Shown here: in pieces, positions 17,302 to 24,909 of the stretch
Position numbering within the stretch: the first letter of the stretch is position 1
Layout: every line of letters starts with the position of its first letter
Assembly (NCBI GenBank): GCA_017624955.1
Contig: JAGAMA010000040.1
Location: forward strand, 59,605 to 123,604
Origin: Alistipes sp.
GTDB taxonomy: Bacteria; Bacteroidota; Bacteroidia; Bacteroidales; Rikenellaceae
DNA: 64,000 nt
Reading direction: 5' to 3'
Program-made: the position numbers and the translations under genes
The notes under the pieces: model-generated
Seen by the model: only the letters and a program-made list of their open reading frames with translations
Databases searched by the model: none
What the model was told of the DNA's origin: nothing

Positions 17302-17709
17302 ATGTTTCCGATTGAAGAGCTGATTCCGCAACGTGCCCCGATTGTGATGGTCGATCGCCTCACCTCGATCGAGGAGGGGGTGTCGTACACGGAGCTGGAG
17401 GTGTGTGCCGACAACCTCTTTGTGGAGCGTGGGGTGCTGAGTGAGTGCGGTCTCATTGAGCACATCGCCCAATCGGCTGCCGCCCGCATCGGTTACCTCT
17501 TCCGCATGCGCGGCGAGGCGGTGCCGATCGGCTACATCGGTTCGGTGAATCAATTTGCACTCGGTCGCCTGCCCCGCGTGGGGGAGCGACTCACGACCTC
17601 GATTCGCGTGTTGCAGGAGGTCTATCAGGTGAGTTTGGTGGAGGCCGAGGTGCGTAGCGGCGATGAGGTGGTAGCCTCGAGCCGCATGAAGATATTTTTG
17701 GAACAATGA
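17302..17709 (+). CDS. Hotdog-fold 3-hydroxyacyl-ACP dehydratase (ApeP-like)
   Basis: 135 residues with the hotdog core of aryl-polyene dehydratases: an N-terminal ELIPQRAPIVMVDRL, then the central helix LIEHIAQSAAARIGYLFRMRG, and IGYIGSVNQFALGRLPRVGE. It would dehydrate 3-hydroxyacyl-ACP to the trans-2-enoyl form and so build the conjugated chain. The stop overlaps the next start codon by four bases (ATGA), a sign of translational coupling. Confidence 0.75.
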   Translation: MFPIEELIPQRAPIVMVDRLTSIEEGVSYTELEVCADNLFVERGVLSECGLIEHIAQSAAARIGYLFRMRGEAVPIGYIGSVNQFALGRLPRVGERLTTSIRVLQEVYQVSLVEAEVRSGDEVVASSRMKIFLEQ

Positions 17710-18158
17710 AACCCTTTGGACGACATAAAATGCAGGAGCCGGCATTGACGGCTACGACCACCGTTCAGGTGCGCTTTAGCGAGGTGGACTCGATGCGCAT
17801 TGTGTGGCACGGCGAGTATGTGCGCTACTTCGAGGATGGGCGCGAGGCCTTTGGCCGTGCCTATCCCGGCATCGGCTACCTCGACATCTACGAGGCGGGC
17901 TATACCGCTCCGATTGTCGATCTGCAACTGCACTACCTCCGCCCCCTGGAGCTCAATGAGCGGGCCACGGTGGAGGTGCGCTACCTGAAGGACGAGGCTG
18001 CCAAGCTGCGCTTCGACTACATCGTAAGGCGCGAAAAGGATGGCGAGATTGCCGCCATAGGCTCCTCGGTGCAGGTCTTTGTGGACGGAAACGGCGACCT
18101 GTCGCTCAACACGCCCACCTTTTACGAAACATGGAAAGAGAGATGGCTGACGAAATAA
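17706..18158 (+). CDS. Acyl-CoA/ACP thioesterase, hotdog fold (4-hydroxybenzoyl-CoA thioesterase-like)
   Basis: 150 residues. The segment VRFSEVDSMRIVWHGEYVRYFEDGREA is the signature of YbgC/4HBT thioesterases, with the Asp in EVDSM as the candidate catalytic residue. A second in-frame ATG at 17730 would give a shorter N-terminus. It may release or proofread acyl chains on the ACPs, as proposed for thioesterases in aryl-polyene clusters. It is translationally coupled to the dehydratase. Confidence 0.8.
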   Translation: MKPFGRHKMQEPALTATTTVQVRFSEVDSMRIVWHGEYVRYFEDGREAFGRAYPGIGYLDIYEAGYTAPIVDLQLHYLRPLELNERATVEVRYLKDEAAKLRFDYIVRREKDGEIAAIGSSVQVFVDGNGDLSLNTPTFYETWKERWLTK

Positions 18159-19813
18159 AATCAATCTACCTCGGTCCGTCGTCTTTGCGAACGGCGCTGG
18201 GTGACCGCAAGGCGACTTTGAAGGCCATATTGGCCAACCGCACGGGCCTCGGCTACGATGCGCAGCTTGGGATGCCGTTGGGTCGTTTGGCCGATGAGGA
18301 GCCTACGATCGAGGGCGAGAGCCGCATCGTCTCGCTCATCGTGCGCCGCGTGGAGGAGGTGCTGCATGAGGCGCGCCTCGAAGGGGATGACCCCTCGTGG
18401 CAGTTGATCCTTTCGACCACGAAGGGAAACATCGAGGCACTGCAGGGAGTGAAGGATACGATCTCGGAGGAGGCTTTCCTGCACCATACGGCCGAGCGCG
18501 TGCAGGAGCTGATCGGAGCCGTGCGCTCGCCGATCGTGATCTCGAATGCCTGCATCTCGGGCCTTTCGGCGCTGATCGTGGCGCGCCGCCTGATGAAGGA
18601 GGGTGTCTGCCGCCATGCGGTGGTGGTGGGTGCCGACCTGGTGGGCGAGTTTATCGCTACGGGCTTCGCCTCGTTCAAATCGCTCAGCGAGGAGCCTTGC
18701 CGCCCCTACGATGCGGCGCGTGACGGCCTGACACTGGGTGAGGCGGTGGCGGCGCTCATGCTGACGACCGATGAGGCGCTTGCCGATGAAGGGATGGTGC
18801 GCCTCGATGGTGGTGCGGTGACGAACGATGCCAACCATATCTCCGGCCCTTCGCGCACGGGTGACGGCCTCTACTACGCCATGACGCAAGCCCTCGAGGA
18901 GGCGGGCCTGGAGGCCGAGGCGGTGGGCCTGGTGAATACCCACGGTACGGCCACGCTCTACAACGATGAGATGGAGTCCAAGGCGCTCTTCCTGGCGGGA
19001 TTAGATCAGACCCCGATGAACAGCCTGAAGGGCTACATCGGCCATACGCTGGGCGCTTCGGGCGTGGTTGAGACGATCCTGACAGCCGATCAGTTACGCG
19101 CAGGTGTGGCCTTTGCCACGAAGGGCTTTTCGACCCTCGGCGTGCCGTGCGAGGTGCGCGTGAGTGATCGGATACAGCCGCTCGAAAAGCGCGTGGCCGT
19201 GAAGACTGCATCGGGTTTTGGTGGCTGCAACGCCGCCCTGGTGCTCTCGATGGAGCGCACCGAGGAGCAACCCCTGCGCCCGACGGTGGATGTGAAGGAG
19301 ACGGCTACCTATACGCTCCCCCAAAGCGAGCGCCCATTTGCCGAGTTTATCCGCGAGGAGTACCGCGCGCTGGGCGAGGAGAAGAATATGAAGTTCTACA
19401 AGATGAGCGACCTCTCGAAAGGACTCTATGTTGCGGTGGCCAACCTCTTGAAGGGGCACGAGCTGCAGCCGCGCTACACCTCGACCGAGGTGGCCGTAGT
19501 GCTGGCCAACAGCTCCTCGTCGCTCGAAGCTGACCGCGAACATCAGCGCTTGGTCGATCAGCACCCGGCGGAGGGAACATCGCCTGCCGTTTTTGTCTAT
19601 ACGCTGCCCAACGTGGCGATGGGCGAAGTCTGCATCCGACACAAGATTCAGGGCGATAATACGTTCTTTATAGAGCGCGAAGGGGCTGTCGTGGCCGAGT
19701 GCTATGCCCGCATCCTGCTCGAGACGGGACGTGCGCGCGCCGTGATCACGGGCTTGGCCGAGAAGCTCGACGAGAAGTGGCAATTGGAATTGAAACTATT
19801 GGAAGCAAAATAA
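18143..19813 (+). CDS. Beta-ketoacyl synthase with a C-terminal ketosynthase-like extension
   Basis: 556 residues from the ATG at 18143; an ATG at 18131 would add four residues and is also possible. Residues 1-372 are a complete ketosynthase: Cys137 (SNACISGLSA), His267 (VNTHGTATLYND) and His301 (GYIGHTLGAS). Residues about 377-556 are an extra region with LSKGLYVAVANLL, VVLANSSSSLEADREHQ, VFVYTLPNVAMGEVCIRH and ITGLAE. It looks like the N-terminal half of another ketosynthase in which the nucleophile position carries no Cys. The extra half could be structural or could contact the second ACP, encoded 21 bases downstream. Confidence 0.82.
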   Translation: MADEIKSIYLGPSSLRTALGDRKATLKAILANRTGLGYDAQLGMPLGRLADEEPTIEGESRIVSLIVRRVEEVLHEARLEGDDPSWQLILSTTKGNIEALQGVKDTISEEAFLHHTAERVQELIGAVRSPIVISNACISGLSALIVARRLMKEGVCRHAVVVGADLVGEFIATGFASFKSLSEEPCRPYDAARDGLTLGEAVAALMLTTDEALADEGMVRLDGGAVTNDANHISGPSRTGDGLYYAMTQALEEAGLEAEAVGLVNTHGTATLYNDEMESKALFLAGLDQTPMNSLKGYIGHTLGASGVVETILTADQLRAGVAFATKGFSTLGVPCEVRVSDRIQPLEKRVAVKTASGFGGCNAALVLSMERTEEQPLRPTVDVKETATYTLPQSERPFAEFIREEYRALGEEKNMKFYKMSDLSKGLYVAVANLLKGHELQPRYTSTEVAVVLANSSSSLEADREHQRLVDQHPAEGTSPAVFVYTLPNVAMGEVCIRHKIQGDNTFFIEREGAVVAECYARILLETGRARAVITGLAEKLDEKWQLELKLLEAK

Positions 19814-19834
19814 ACTTAAACTGAAAAGAAGAAT

Positions 19835-20089
19835 ATGGAACAACTGATTCTGGAGTTGAAGGAGCACCTGATCGAGGAGCTGAACCTGGAGGATATTACC
19901 CCCGAAGAGATTGATGCCGAGGCTCCGCTCTTTGGCGATGGCCTGGGGCTGGATTCGATCGATGCGCTGGAGATCATCCTCATCCTGGAGAAGAACTACG
20001 GCGTGCGCCTGGCCAACACGGCCGAGGCAAAGCCCGTCTTCTATTCGGTCAAGACGTTGGCCGAGTATGTGATGCAGAACCGTAAATAA
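19835..20089 (+). CDS. Acyl carrier protein 2
   Basis: 84 residues with GLGLDSIDALEI; Ser41 is the phosphopantetheine site. It differs clearly from ACP 1 in sequence. Two carriers in one operon are common in aryl-polyene and flexirubin loci and suggest separate roles, for example starter loading and extension. It is ten bases upstream of the third ketosynthase. Confidence 0.92.
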   Translation: MEQLILELKEHLIEELNLEDITPEEIDAEAPLFGDGLGLDSIDALEIILILEKNYGVRLANTAEAKPVFYSVKTLAEYVMQNRK

Positions 20090-20099
20090 TTCGTTGTCG

Positions 20100-21278
20100 A
20101 TGCGTATTGCCGTCACCGGTTTAGGCGTGGTGTCGGCCCTCGGAGTGGGGGTCGATCGGAACTTTGCGGCCTTGGCGGCGGAGCAGTCGGGCATCAGCCC
20201 CGAGCCCCGCATCCTAAAGACCACCCATCGCCTGCCTGTGGGAGAACTTAAGCTTACGAACGAGGAGCTGCATCGAATGTGTGGCGTGGAGCTGAAGGAG
20301 CACCTGTCGCGTACCGCGTTGCTGGGCATCCTGGCCGTGCGGGAGGCGATCGAGGATGCCCGGCTTGCCTCCGATGCCCGTGTCGGGTTGGTGTCGGCTA
20401 CCTCGGTGGGCGGTATGGACCTCACGGAGCACTTCTTCGAGGAGTTTATGGCCGATGAGCGCCGAGGTCGCCTGCGCGATGTGCGGATGCACGATTGTGC
20501 CGCCTCGACCGAGGCGATTGCTGCGCATTGCCACATTCGGGGCTACCGCACGACCATCAGCACCGCCTGCTCCTCGTCGGCCAACGCCATTTTGCAGGGA
20601 ATGAAGCTCCTCCGCCACGGCATCCTGGATGCGGTGGTCGTAGGTGGTACGGATGCCTTGTCGGCCTTTACGCTCAACGGATTCAAATCGCTCATGATCC
20701 TCGATGAGGCGCCTTGCCGACCCTTCGATGCTTCGCGTCGAGGGCTGAATCTTGGCGAGGGGGCGGGTTATCTGGTATTGCAGCGCGAGGGGGAGCATGC
20801 GCGCGATCCCTATTGCTATGTGGCCGGAGCTGCGAACAGCAACGATGCCCACCACCAGACCGCCTCGTCGGAGGAGGGCAATGGCGCGCTGCTGGCGATG
20901 CAGGGGGCCCTGCAGATGGCAGGTGTGGATCCCTCGGCGGTGGATTACGTCAATGTGCACGGCACGGGTACGGGAAATAACGACCTCTCGGAGGGGCGTG
21001 CCCTCCTGCGCCTGTTTGGCGATCGGGTGCCTGCGTTTAGCTCGACGAAGGGCTTTACGGGTCACACGCTGGCCGCAGCAGGCGGTATCGAGGCGGTCTA
21101 TTCGGCCCTGGCGATTGCACGCGGTGTGCGCTACGCCAACCTGCGTTTCGAAACACCCATCGCCGAGCATGGCCTCGTGCCCGAAAAACACCACCAAACG
21201 GCGTGTGCGGTCAGCACCGTGCTGAGCAACTCGTTCGGCTTTGGCGGTAATTGTTCATCGGTACTCTTTACGAAGTGA
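20100..21278 (+). CDS. Beta-ketoacyl-ACP synthase II (second complete FabF-like enzyme)
   Basis: 392 residues from the ATG at 20100; a TTG at 20094 is the alternative. It has the active site Cys147 (ISTACSSSANAI), His277 (VNVHGTGTGNNDLSEG) and His312 (GFTGHTLAAAGG). It ends in NSFGFGGNCSSVLF. It is probably the partner of the chain-length-factor-like protein that follows, giving a KS/CLF-type heterodimer for polyene extension. Confidence 0.88.
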   Translation: MRIAVTGLGVVSALGVGVDRNFAALAAEQSGISPEPRILKTTHRLPVGELKLTNEELHRMCGVELKEHLSRTALLGILAVREAIEDARLASDARVGLVSATSVGGMDLTEHFFEEFMADERRGRLRDVRMHDCAASTEAIAAHCHIRGYRTTISTACSSSANAILQGMKLLRHGILDAVVVGGTDALSAFTLNGFKSLMILDEAPCRPFDASRRGLNLGEGAGYLVLQREGEHARDPYCYVAGAANSNDAHHQTASSEEGNGALLAMQGALQMAGVDPSAVDYVNVHGTGTGNNDLSEGRALLRLFGDRVPAFSSTKGFTGHTLAAAGGIEAVYSALAIARGVRYANLRFETPIAEHGLVPEKHHQTACAVSTVLSNSFGFGGNCSSVLFTK

Positions 21279-21280
21279 TT

Positions 21281-22090
21281 ATGCGCTGTTTTGTAGGTAA
21301 GATAGTAACCCACGAGGAGGTACAGAGCGATCTAAAGCAGCTCATCCCCGATGCCGCCCTGCGCCGTCGCATGAGCCGCGTAGTGAAGATGGCCGTCTCG
21401 ACGGCTGTCGAGTGCCTTGGCGGGGTGGCTGAGATCCCGCGTGTGGATGCCATTCTCACGGCTACGGGTTGGGGATGTCTGGCCGATAGCGAGAAGTTTC
21501 TCCGAAACCTTATTACGGAGCAGGAGCAGCTGCTCAATCCGACCCCCTTTATTCAATCGACCTTCAACACCGTGGGTGGTCAGATTGCGCTCCTGGGGCA
21601 TAACCACTGCTATAACCTAACCTATGTGAACCGCAGCCACAGCTTCGAGGATGCCTTGCTGGATGGTATGATGCGCCTTGCGGATGGCGAGTCGCGGAGG
21701 GTGCTGCTCGGCGCTTTTGATGAGATGATCCCCTCGTTGGAGACCATCACGCGTCGCATGGGGTGGTGGCGACACCACACGGCGGGCGAAGGGTCCTGCT
21801 TTATGACCTTAACGCCCGAGCGCGAGGCCGACTCGGTGGCGCAGGTCGTGCAGCTCGATTTTCCGATCGAGGAGCTCTCGGCCGAGGAGTGCCGTGTGCG
21901 CTACGCCACGACCCCCGATGCGGAGTTGATCTACTGCGATGCGACCTACGAGGAGCTCTATCCGACCCGTTCGGCTGCCCGTTTTTCGGAGGCTGTTCAG
22001 CGCATCAAGGCGGGTACGAAGGAGGTAGTACTATATAATAATTGTATGGGGATGCGCCCCACGGTGCTTGTGTTGCAATGGCTTGGGTAA
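21281..22090 (+). CDS. Ketosynthase-like protein without catalytic Cys (chain-length-factor-like, PF13723 type)
   Basis: 269 residues from the ATG at 21281, two bases after the preceding stop. It resembles the short ketoacyl-synthase N-terminal family of aryl-polyene clusters: VDAILTATGWGCLADSEKFL, IQSTFNTVGGQIALL, then HNHCYNLTYVNRSHSFEDALLDG in place of the usual nucleophile loop. It lacks the C-terminal half with the two catalytic His. Likely role: non-catalytic partner of the adjacent ketosynthase that sets chain length, as shown for the ApeC-type partner in other aryl-polyene systems. Confidence 0.75.
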   Translation: MRCFVGKIVTHEEVQSDLKQLIPDAALRRRMSRVVKMAVSTAVECLGGVAEIPRVDAILTATGWGCLADSEKFLRNLITEQEQLLNPTPFIQSTFNTVGGQIALLGHNHCYNLTYVNRSHSFEDALLDGMMRLADGESRRVLLGAFDEMIPSLETITRRMGWWRHHTAGEGSCFMTLTPEREADSVAQVVQLDFPIEELSAEECRVRYATTPDAELIYCDATYEELYPTRSAARFSEAVQRIKAGTKEVVLYNNCMGMRPTVLVLQWLG

Positions 22091-22773
22091 TCGTGATACT
22101 GCTCTTGTGGGTGCTTGCCGCCCTTGTGTGGGCCTCGGCCGATATCGGCAGTGGGGTCTATCTCAAGGCGTTGTGCCGTGCGGAAAGTGCGGATAAGGTG
22201 GTGGCCCTTACGTTCGATGACGGCCCGGATGAGGATTCTACGCCCCGCGTGCTCGACCTGTTGAAGCGCTACGATGTGCGTGCCACCTTCTTTGTGGTGG
22301 GAGAGCAGGCGCGACAGAACCCCGAACTGATCCACCGCATGGTGGCCGAGGGGCATACGGTGGCGAATCATAGCTACTACCACCTGCCGCAATCGACCCT
22401 CTGGTCGTCGCAACGCTACACCGAGGAGTTGTTCCGATGCAACGATGTGGTGGCTCGCCTGACGGGGCTTCGGATGCGGCTCTACCGCCCGCCCTTCGGG
22501 GTGACCAATCCGCCGATTGCGCGCGCCGTGAAGAACCTGGGGCTGATTCCCGTGGGTTGGTCGGTGCGCTCGCTCGATACGATAACGAAAAATAGGGATC
22601 GCGTGGTGGATCGCGTGATGAGAGGCCTGCGTGGTGGCGATGTGATTCTGCTGCACGATCGGCTGGAAAACAGCGAGGAGCTGTTGGAGAAATTGCTCAC
22701 GGCTCTTCGGACACAACACTATACGACCGCGACGGTCGATGAACTTTTTAAGATCGAAGCCTATGAAAAATAA
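22078..22773 (+). CDS. Polysaccharide deacetylase family protein (NodB domain)
   Basis: 231 residues from the ATG at 22078, overlapping the previous gene by 13 bases. The first 20 residues are one membrane helix. The NodB domain has ALTFDDGP with metal-ligand Asp48, NHSYYH with His98 and His102, RPPFGVTNPP, and DVILLHD. It would hydrolyse an N-acetyl group from a sugar on the periplasmic side. Next to a glycosyltransferase and an acyltransferase in the same operon, it may act on a glycan attached to the lipid-linked polyene. Confidence 0.85.
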   Translation: MAWVIVILLLWVLAALVWASADIGSGVYLKALCRAESADKVVALTFDDGPDEDSTPRVLDLLKRYDVRATFFVVGEQARQNPELIHRMVAEGHTVANHSYYHLPQSTLWSSQRYTEELFRCNDVVARLTGLRMRLYRPPFGVTNPPIARAVKNLGLIPVGWSVRSLDTITKNRDRVVDRVMRGLRGGDVILLHDRLENSEELLEKLLTALRTQHYTTATVDELFKIEAYEK

Positions 22774-23377
22774 GTGGTTAATGTTGTGCGCCATGTTGCT
22801 GGTTGCGGTGGCTGCTTCGGCGCAATCCGCAGCCGAAAATTTTGCCCGCGAGCTGGCCGCCAAGAGTGGCGCGATTCGTTCGATCGCCTGCCGTTTCGAG
22901 CAGGTGCGCTCGATGCAGATCATGCAGCACGATGTGGTGCAGCAGGGCGATTTTTACTACCTGCGCCCCGAGCAGATTCTGCTTGCCTTCGAGGGTGGCG
23001 ACTATATCGCCATGACCCCGACCCACTTCAGCATGGAGGCCGGTGGCGTGAAGCAGCGCATGAAGTTGCAGAGCAACCCGATGCTCAAGGAGCTCAAACG
23101 CATCCTCTCGGCCTCGATGACGGGCGATGTCGAGCAACTTGCCGCCGGATTTACACCGACCATTACCGAACAAAAGGAGGGATACGAAGTGGTGCTTCGC
23201 CCGACCCGTCGCGGCATGGCGAACCGCCTGAAGGCTATCTCGATGCACTTCGATCGGCAGACGATGTCGCTCACGATGCTCTGCATGGAGGAGCAGTCGG
23301 GCGATAAGACGACCTACCGATTTTTTGATAAGTACTTCAATACGCAGTTGGATGCTGCGCTGTTTAACCGTGAGTAG
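22763..23377 (+). CDS. LolA-like outer-membrane lipoprotein carrier
   Basis: 204 residues from the ATG at 22763. A cleavable signal peptide (MKNKWLMLCAMLLVAVAASA) is followed by the LolA pattern: AIRSIACRFEQVRSMQIMQHDVVQQGDFYYLRPEQILLAF. It is not likely to be the housekeeping LolA, since it lies inside the pigment operon and overlaps the deacetylase gene by 11 bases. It could carry the lipid-linked pigment across the periplasm to the outer membrane. Confidence 0.78.
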   Translation: MKNKWLMLCAMLLVAVAASAQSAAENFARELAAKSGAIRSIACRFEQVRSMQIMQHDVVQQGDFYYLRPEQILLAFEGGDYIAMTPTHFSMEAGGVKQRMKLQSNPMLKELKRILSASMTGDVEQLAAGFTPTITEQKEGYEVVLRPTRRGMANRLKAISMHFDRQTMSLTMLCMEEQSGDKTTYRFFDKYFNTQLDAALFNRE

Positions 23378-23379
23378 CG

Positions 23380-23736
23380 ATGTTTGAGGGAGATTTTTAC
23401 CGCACTATTGCCTTTACGCTGACCGAGGAGGGCTACACGGCCGAGGTGGAGCTTCGGGCCGATCATCTGGTCTATCAGGGGCACTTCCCCGCACAGCCCG
23501 TAGTGCCCGGTGTCTGCACGATGCGTGTCGTGCGTGAATTGACTGCGCGCGCCGTGGGGTGTGCCATTTGGTTCGATACGATCCGTGAGGCCAAATTTGT
23601 CTCGGCCCTGATTCCGTGTGAGGGGTTGCGGATTGTAGTGGAGGCTACGCTTAGCGAGCAGACCCTGCGCGCCGTGGTGCGACGAGGGGATGAGGCGGTG
23701 TTGAAATTGCGCGCAACGTGGGAAAGGGATGAGTAA
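23380..23736 (+). CDS. FabZ/ApeI-like 3-hydroxyacyl-ACP dehydratase
   Basis: 118 residues with the FabA/FabZ hotdog signature ADHLVYQGHFPAQPVVPGVCTMRVVREL; the His in GHFP is the catalytic residue. It is a second dehydratase beside the ApeP-like protein at 17302, as in known aryl-polyene systems where the two form a heterodimer. It starts two bases after the LolA-like gene and overlaps the glycosyltransferase gene by eight bases. Confidence 0.8.
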   Translation: MFEGDFYRTIAFTLTEEGYTAEVELRADHLVYQGHFPAQPVVPGVCTMRVVRELTARAVGCAIWFDTIREAKFVSALIPCEGLRIVVEATLSEQTLRAVVRRGDEAVLKLRATWERDE

Positions 23737-24907
23737 GCGATCGATGACATACCGCGAAAGGATGCGCGAGTTGGGGTGCATCGTCGTGATGCCGACCTAC
23801 AACAATGCCGGTACGCTGGCGTGTGTCATTGGCGATGTGCTGCAGTATGCCGAGGATGTGCTGGTCGTCAATGACGGCTCGACCGATGCCACGCAGTCGA
23901 TTCTGGAGCAGATCGACGGCATTCGCATTCACAGCTACGCGGAAAATCGCGGTAAGGGGCATGCCCTGAAGTGCGGCCTGAAGCTGGCCTATGAGTGGGG
24001 CTTTCGCTATGCGCTGACGATCGATTCGGATGGTCAGCACTATGCGGACGATATTCCGGCCTTCATCGAGCGAATCGAGCAGGTGCCCGACAGTCTGCTG
24101 ATCGGTGCCCGCAACCTCACGGCCGATAACATGCCCTCGAAGAACACCTTTGCCAACCGATTCTCGAACTTCTGGTATCGGGTCGAGACGGGACAGCGGC
24201 TCGAGGATACGCAGTCGGGTTTTCGCCTCTATCCGCTCCGCAAGCTGCAGAACATTCGCTTCCTGACGACTCGCTACGAGTTTGAGGTAGAGATTATTGT
24301 GCGTGCTGCGTGGCGTGGTGTGCGGGTGGAGAATCTGCCCATCAAAGTCTACTATCCGCCCCAGGAGGAGCGTGTGTCGCACTTCCGCCCCCTGCGCGAT
24401 TTTACCCGTATCAGCATCCTCAATACGGTGCTGGTCCTCTACGCCCTGCTCTTTTACTATCCGTGGCGCTTCCTGCGTGCCCTCACGGCGGAGAACATTC
24501 ACGACTTCTTCGACCGAAATCTGATCCACAGCTCGGAGAGCAACCTGCGGATGGCCTGCTCGATGGGGTGGGGTGTCTTTTGCGGAATTATCCCCCTGTG
24601 GGGCTATCAGATGATCTTCGCCTTTGCTACGGCACACCTGATGCGCCTGAATAAGATCGTGGCGGTGGTCTTCTCGAATGTGAGCATTCCGCCGATGATT
24701 CCGCTGATCCTCTTCGGCAGCCTTTGGACGGGCGCACGGTTGCTGGGCGAGGAGATCGCCTTCTCGTTTCGGGAGGTGGATTTTGCGCTCCTGGCCAATT
24801 TTATGAAACAGTACCTGGTGGGTAGCGTGGTGCTGGCCGCCGTGGCAGGTTGCGCAGTGGCGCTGGTCGGCTACCTCCTGATGGTACTTTGCAAACGAAA
24901 CAAATAA
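23729..24907 (+). CDS. Family 2 glycosyltransferase fused to a DUF2062 membrane domain
   Basis: 392 residues. Residues about 15-235 are a GT2 domain of the dolichyl-phosphate mannosyltransferase type: VVMPTYNNAGTL, VLVVNDGSTD, LTIDSDGQHYADD (DxD-like metal site), then EDTQSGFRLYPL. The C-terminal third has several membrane helices with CGIIPLWGYQMIFAF, the DUF2062 pattern. This fusion is characteristic of aryl-polyene clusters. It may glycosylate the lipid anchor or head group. The acceptor is not known. Confidence 0.82.
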   Translation: MSKRSMTYRERMRELGCIVVMPTYNNAGTLACVIGDVLQYAEDVLVVNDGSTDATQSILEQIDGIRIHSYAENRGKGHALKCGLKLAYEWGFRYALTIDSDGQHYADDIPAFIERIEQVPDSLLIGARNLTADNMPSKNTFANRFSNFWYRVETGQRLEDTQSGFRLYPLRKLQNIRFLTTRYEFEVEIIVRAAWRGVRVENLPIKVYYPPQEERVSHFRPLRDFTRISILNTVLVLYALLFYYPWRFLRALTAENIHDFFDRNLIHSSESNLRMACSMGWGVFCGIIPLWGYQMIFAFATAHLMRLNKIVAVVFSNVSIPPMIPLILFGSLWTGARLLGEEIAFSFREVDFALLANFMKQYLVGSVVLAAVAGCAVALVGYLLMVLCKRNK

Positions 24908-24909
24908 CG

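Noticed and set aside
16123-17745. A 540-codon reverse-strand frame across the methyltransferase and dehydratase genes
   Set aside because: It is antisense to two genes with clear family motifs and its own translation has no known pattern.
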